From: Actinomycetota bacterium
GTDB taxonomy: Bacteria > Actinomycetota > Actinomycetes > JACCUZ01
Assembly (NCBI GenBank): GCA_030841195.1
Contig: JAVEDA010000217.1
Coordinates: 1-5,817, forward strand
Direction: 5' to 3'
Length of the DNA: 5,817 nt
Every line of letters starts with the position of its first letter. Position 1 is the stretch's first letter. The notes under the pieces are model-generated. The model searched no databases. It was not told the origin of the DNA and saw nothing but the letters and a program-made list of their open reading frames with translations. This document shows positions 5,221 through 5,817 of this stretch, one piece after another. The translations under genes and the position numbers were made by a program.

Positions 5221-5817
5221 ATGCCGCAGTGGCGGATAGAGACCCCCCAGTCCCTCGACCTCGAGGGCGTCCGCCGCCTCGAGGTGCGGATGGTCGCAGG
5301 CAACGTCGACGTGGTCGGCCGGACCGAGGACGCCGACTCCGGCGCCGCCCAGGTCGAGGTCAGCCAGCTCGACGGCCCGCTCACAGTCAACTTGGAGAAC
5401 GGGACGCTGACGATCGTGCACGAGCGCCTCACCTGGGGCGGTCTGCTCGACTGGGTCGGTAATAACCGGCGCGCGTCGGCCACCGTGTCGGTGTCCGTCC
5501 CCGCCGACTGCCCGGTCGAGCTCGGCGTGGTCTCCGCGGACGCGATCATCTCCGGGATCTCCGCGGACCGGACCGCAGTGAAGTCGGTGTCCGGCGATGT
5601 CACCCTCGACGGGGTCCGCTCCGACATCACCGCCCAGACGGTCAGCGGCGACCTGGAGTCCCGCCGCCTGGCCGGGACGCTGCGCTTCAGCACGGTGTCC
5701 GGTGACCTCACGGTCGTGCGCGGCGAGACAGACCAGGTAAAGGCCGAGACCGTGTCCGGCGACCTGACTCTGGACCTGGACCTGCTGGCCGGCGGCCGCA
5801 TCGACGTGAGCAGCGTC
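5221..5817 (+). CDS. DUF4097 family beta-strand-repeat protein (3' end outside window)
   Basis: The first 199 residues of a protein that continues beyond the right edge. It begins MPQWRIETPQ and shows no signal peptide or membrane helix, so this part is probably cytoplasmic or attached by something not visible here. Residues 18-70 form short beta strands (LEVRMVAGNVDVVG, then LTVNLENGTLTIVHE). From about 104 a repeated strand-turn unit appears: VSAD at 104, then VSGD at 123, 141, 159 and 178, a period of 18-19 residues, as in the DUF4097 beta-solenoid-like fold. About 12 of 199 codons end in A or T, normal for a host gene of this GC content. It has its own promoter, repeats that look like an operator, and a Shine-Dalgarno sequence. 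The family has no firm molecular function; a DUF4097 domain is also present in LiaG of the Bacillus Lia envelope-stress locus. Confidence 0.88.
   Translation, partial: MPQWRIETPQSLDLEGVRRLEVRMVAGNVDVVGRTEDADSGAAQVEVSQLDGPLTVNLENGTLTIVHERLTWGGLLDWVGNNRRASATVSVSVPADCPVELGVVSADAIISGISADRTAVKSVSGDVTLDGVRSDITAQTVSGDLESRRLAGTLRFSTVSGDLTVVRGETDQVKAETVSGDLTLDLDLLAGGRIDVSSV
5530..5763 (+). repeat. In-gene VSGD repeats, 54-57 bp period
   Basis: Five copies of a V-S-(G/A)-D core at residues 104, 123, 141, 159 and 178 of the DUF4097 protein mark turns of a regular beta structure. At DNA level the cores read GTCTCCGCGGAC, GTGTCCGGCGAT, GTCAGCGGCGAC, GTGTCCGGTGAC and GTGTCCGGCGAC. The DNA varies at silent positions while the protein stays constant, so the repeat is kept at the protein level. 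Confidence 0.75.

Noticed and set aside
4053..5801. A 582-codon minus-strand frame opposite the DUF4173 and DUF4097 genes
   Set aside because: It crosses two well-supported plus-strand genes and their promoter. Its product is rich in Q, H, R, G and P with no membrane or domain pattern.

Overview
This is a very GC-rich window with strong G/C preference at third codon positions, leaderless-looking promoters, a DUF222/HNH (13E12-type) gene under a TCGAAC-N4-GTTCGA LexA box, and a DUF4097 gene. Together these point to a high-GC actinomycete (Actinomycetota) chromosome; the genus cannot be fixed from sequence alone. All genes with support are on the + strand.

Layout: (1) 2-295 is the 3' end of an unrecognised gene cut by the left edge, with looser codon use than the rest. 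(2) 296-476 is a short intergenic region ending in a sigma70-type promoter and a perfect actinobacterial SOS box that overlaps the start codon of the next gene. (3) 477-1847 encodes a 456-aa DUF222 protein with a C-terminal HNH nuclease domain, probably LexA-controlled and leaderless. (4) 1957-5156 is a tight three-gene operon: an OmpR-type response regulator, a sensor histidine kinase starting directly after its stop codon, and a multi-spanning DUF4173 (DUF4153-like) membrane protein overlapping the kinase stop by ATGA. (5) A promoter whose -35 box overlaps the stop codon of the membrane protein gene drives (6) a DUF4097 beta-strand-repeat protein from 5221, cut by the right edge. Two near-identical 13-bp repeats, 25 bp apart, lie over the -10 box and in the leader of this promoter and look like an operator for an unseen regulator.

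How the genes may work together: the kinase has two membrane helices joined by a loop of only about nine residues, so it probably does not bind a large external ligand itself. The co-translated membrane protein is a natural candidate partner or effector. DUF4097 also occurs in LiaG of the Firmicute Lia envelope-stress locus, so an envelope-related role for the right half is a reasonable guess, but only a guess. No tRNA, rRNA, CRISPR array, insertion sequence or phage structural gene was seen. Nothing here clearly amounts to a new system. The items most worth following are the SOS-box/start-codon arrangement of the HNH gene and the operator-like repeats before the DUF4097 gene.
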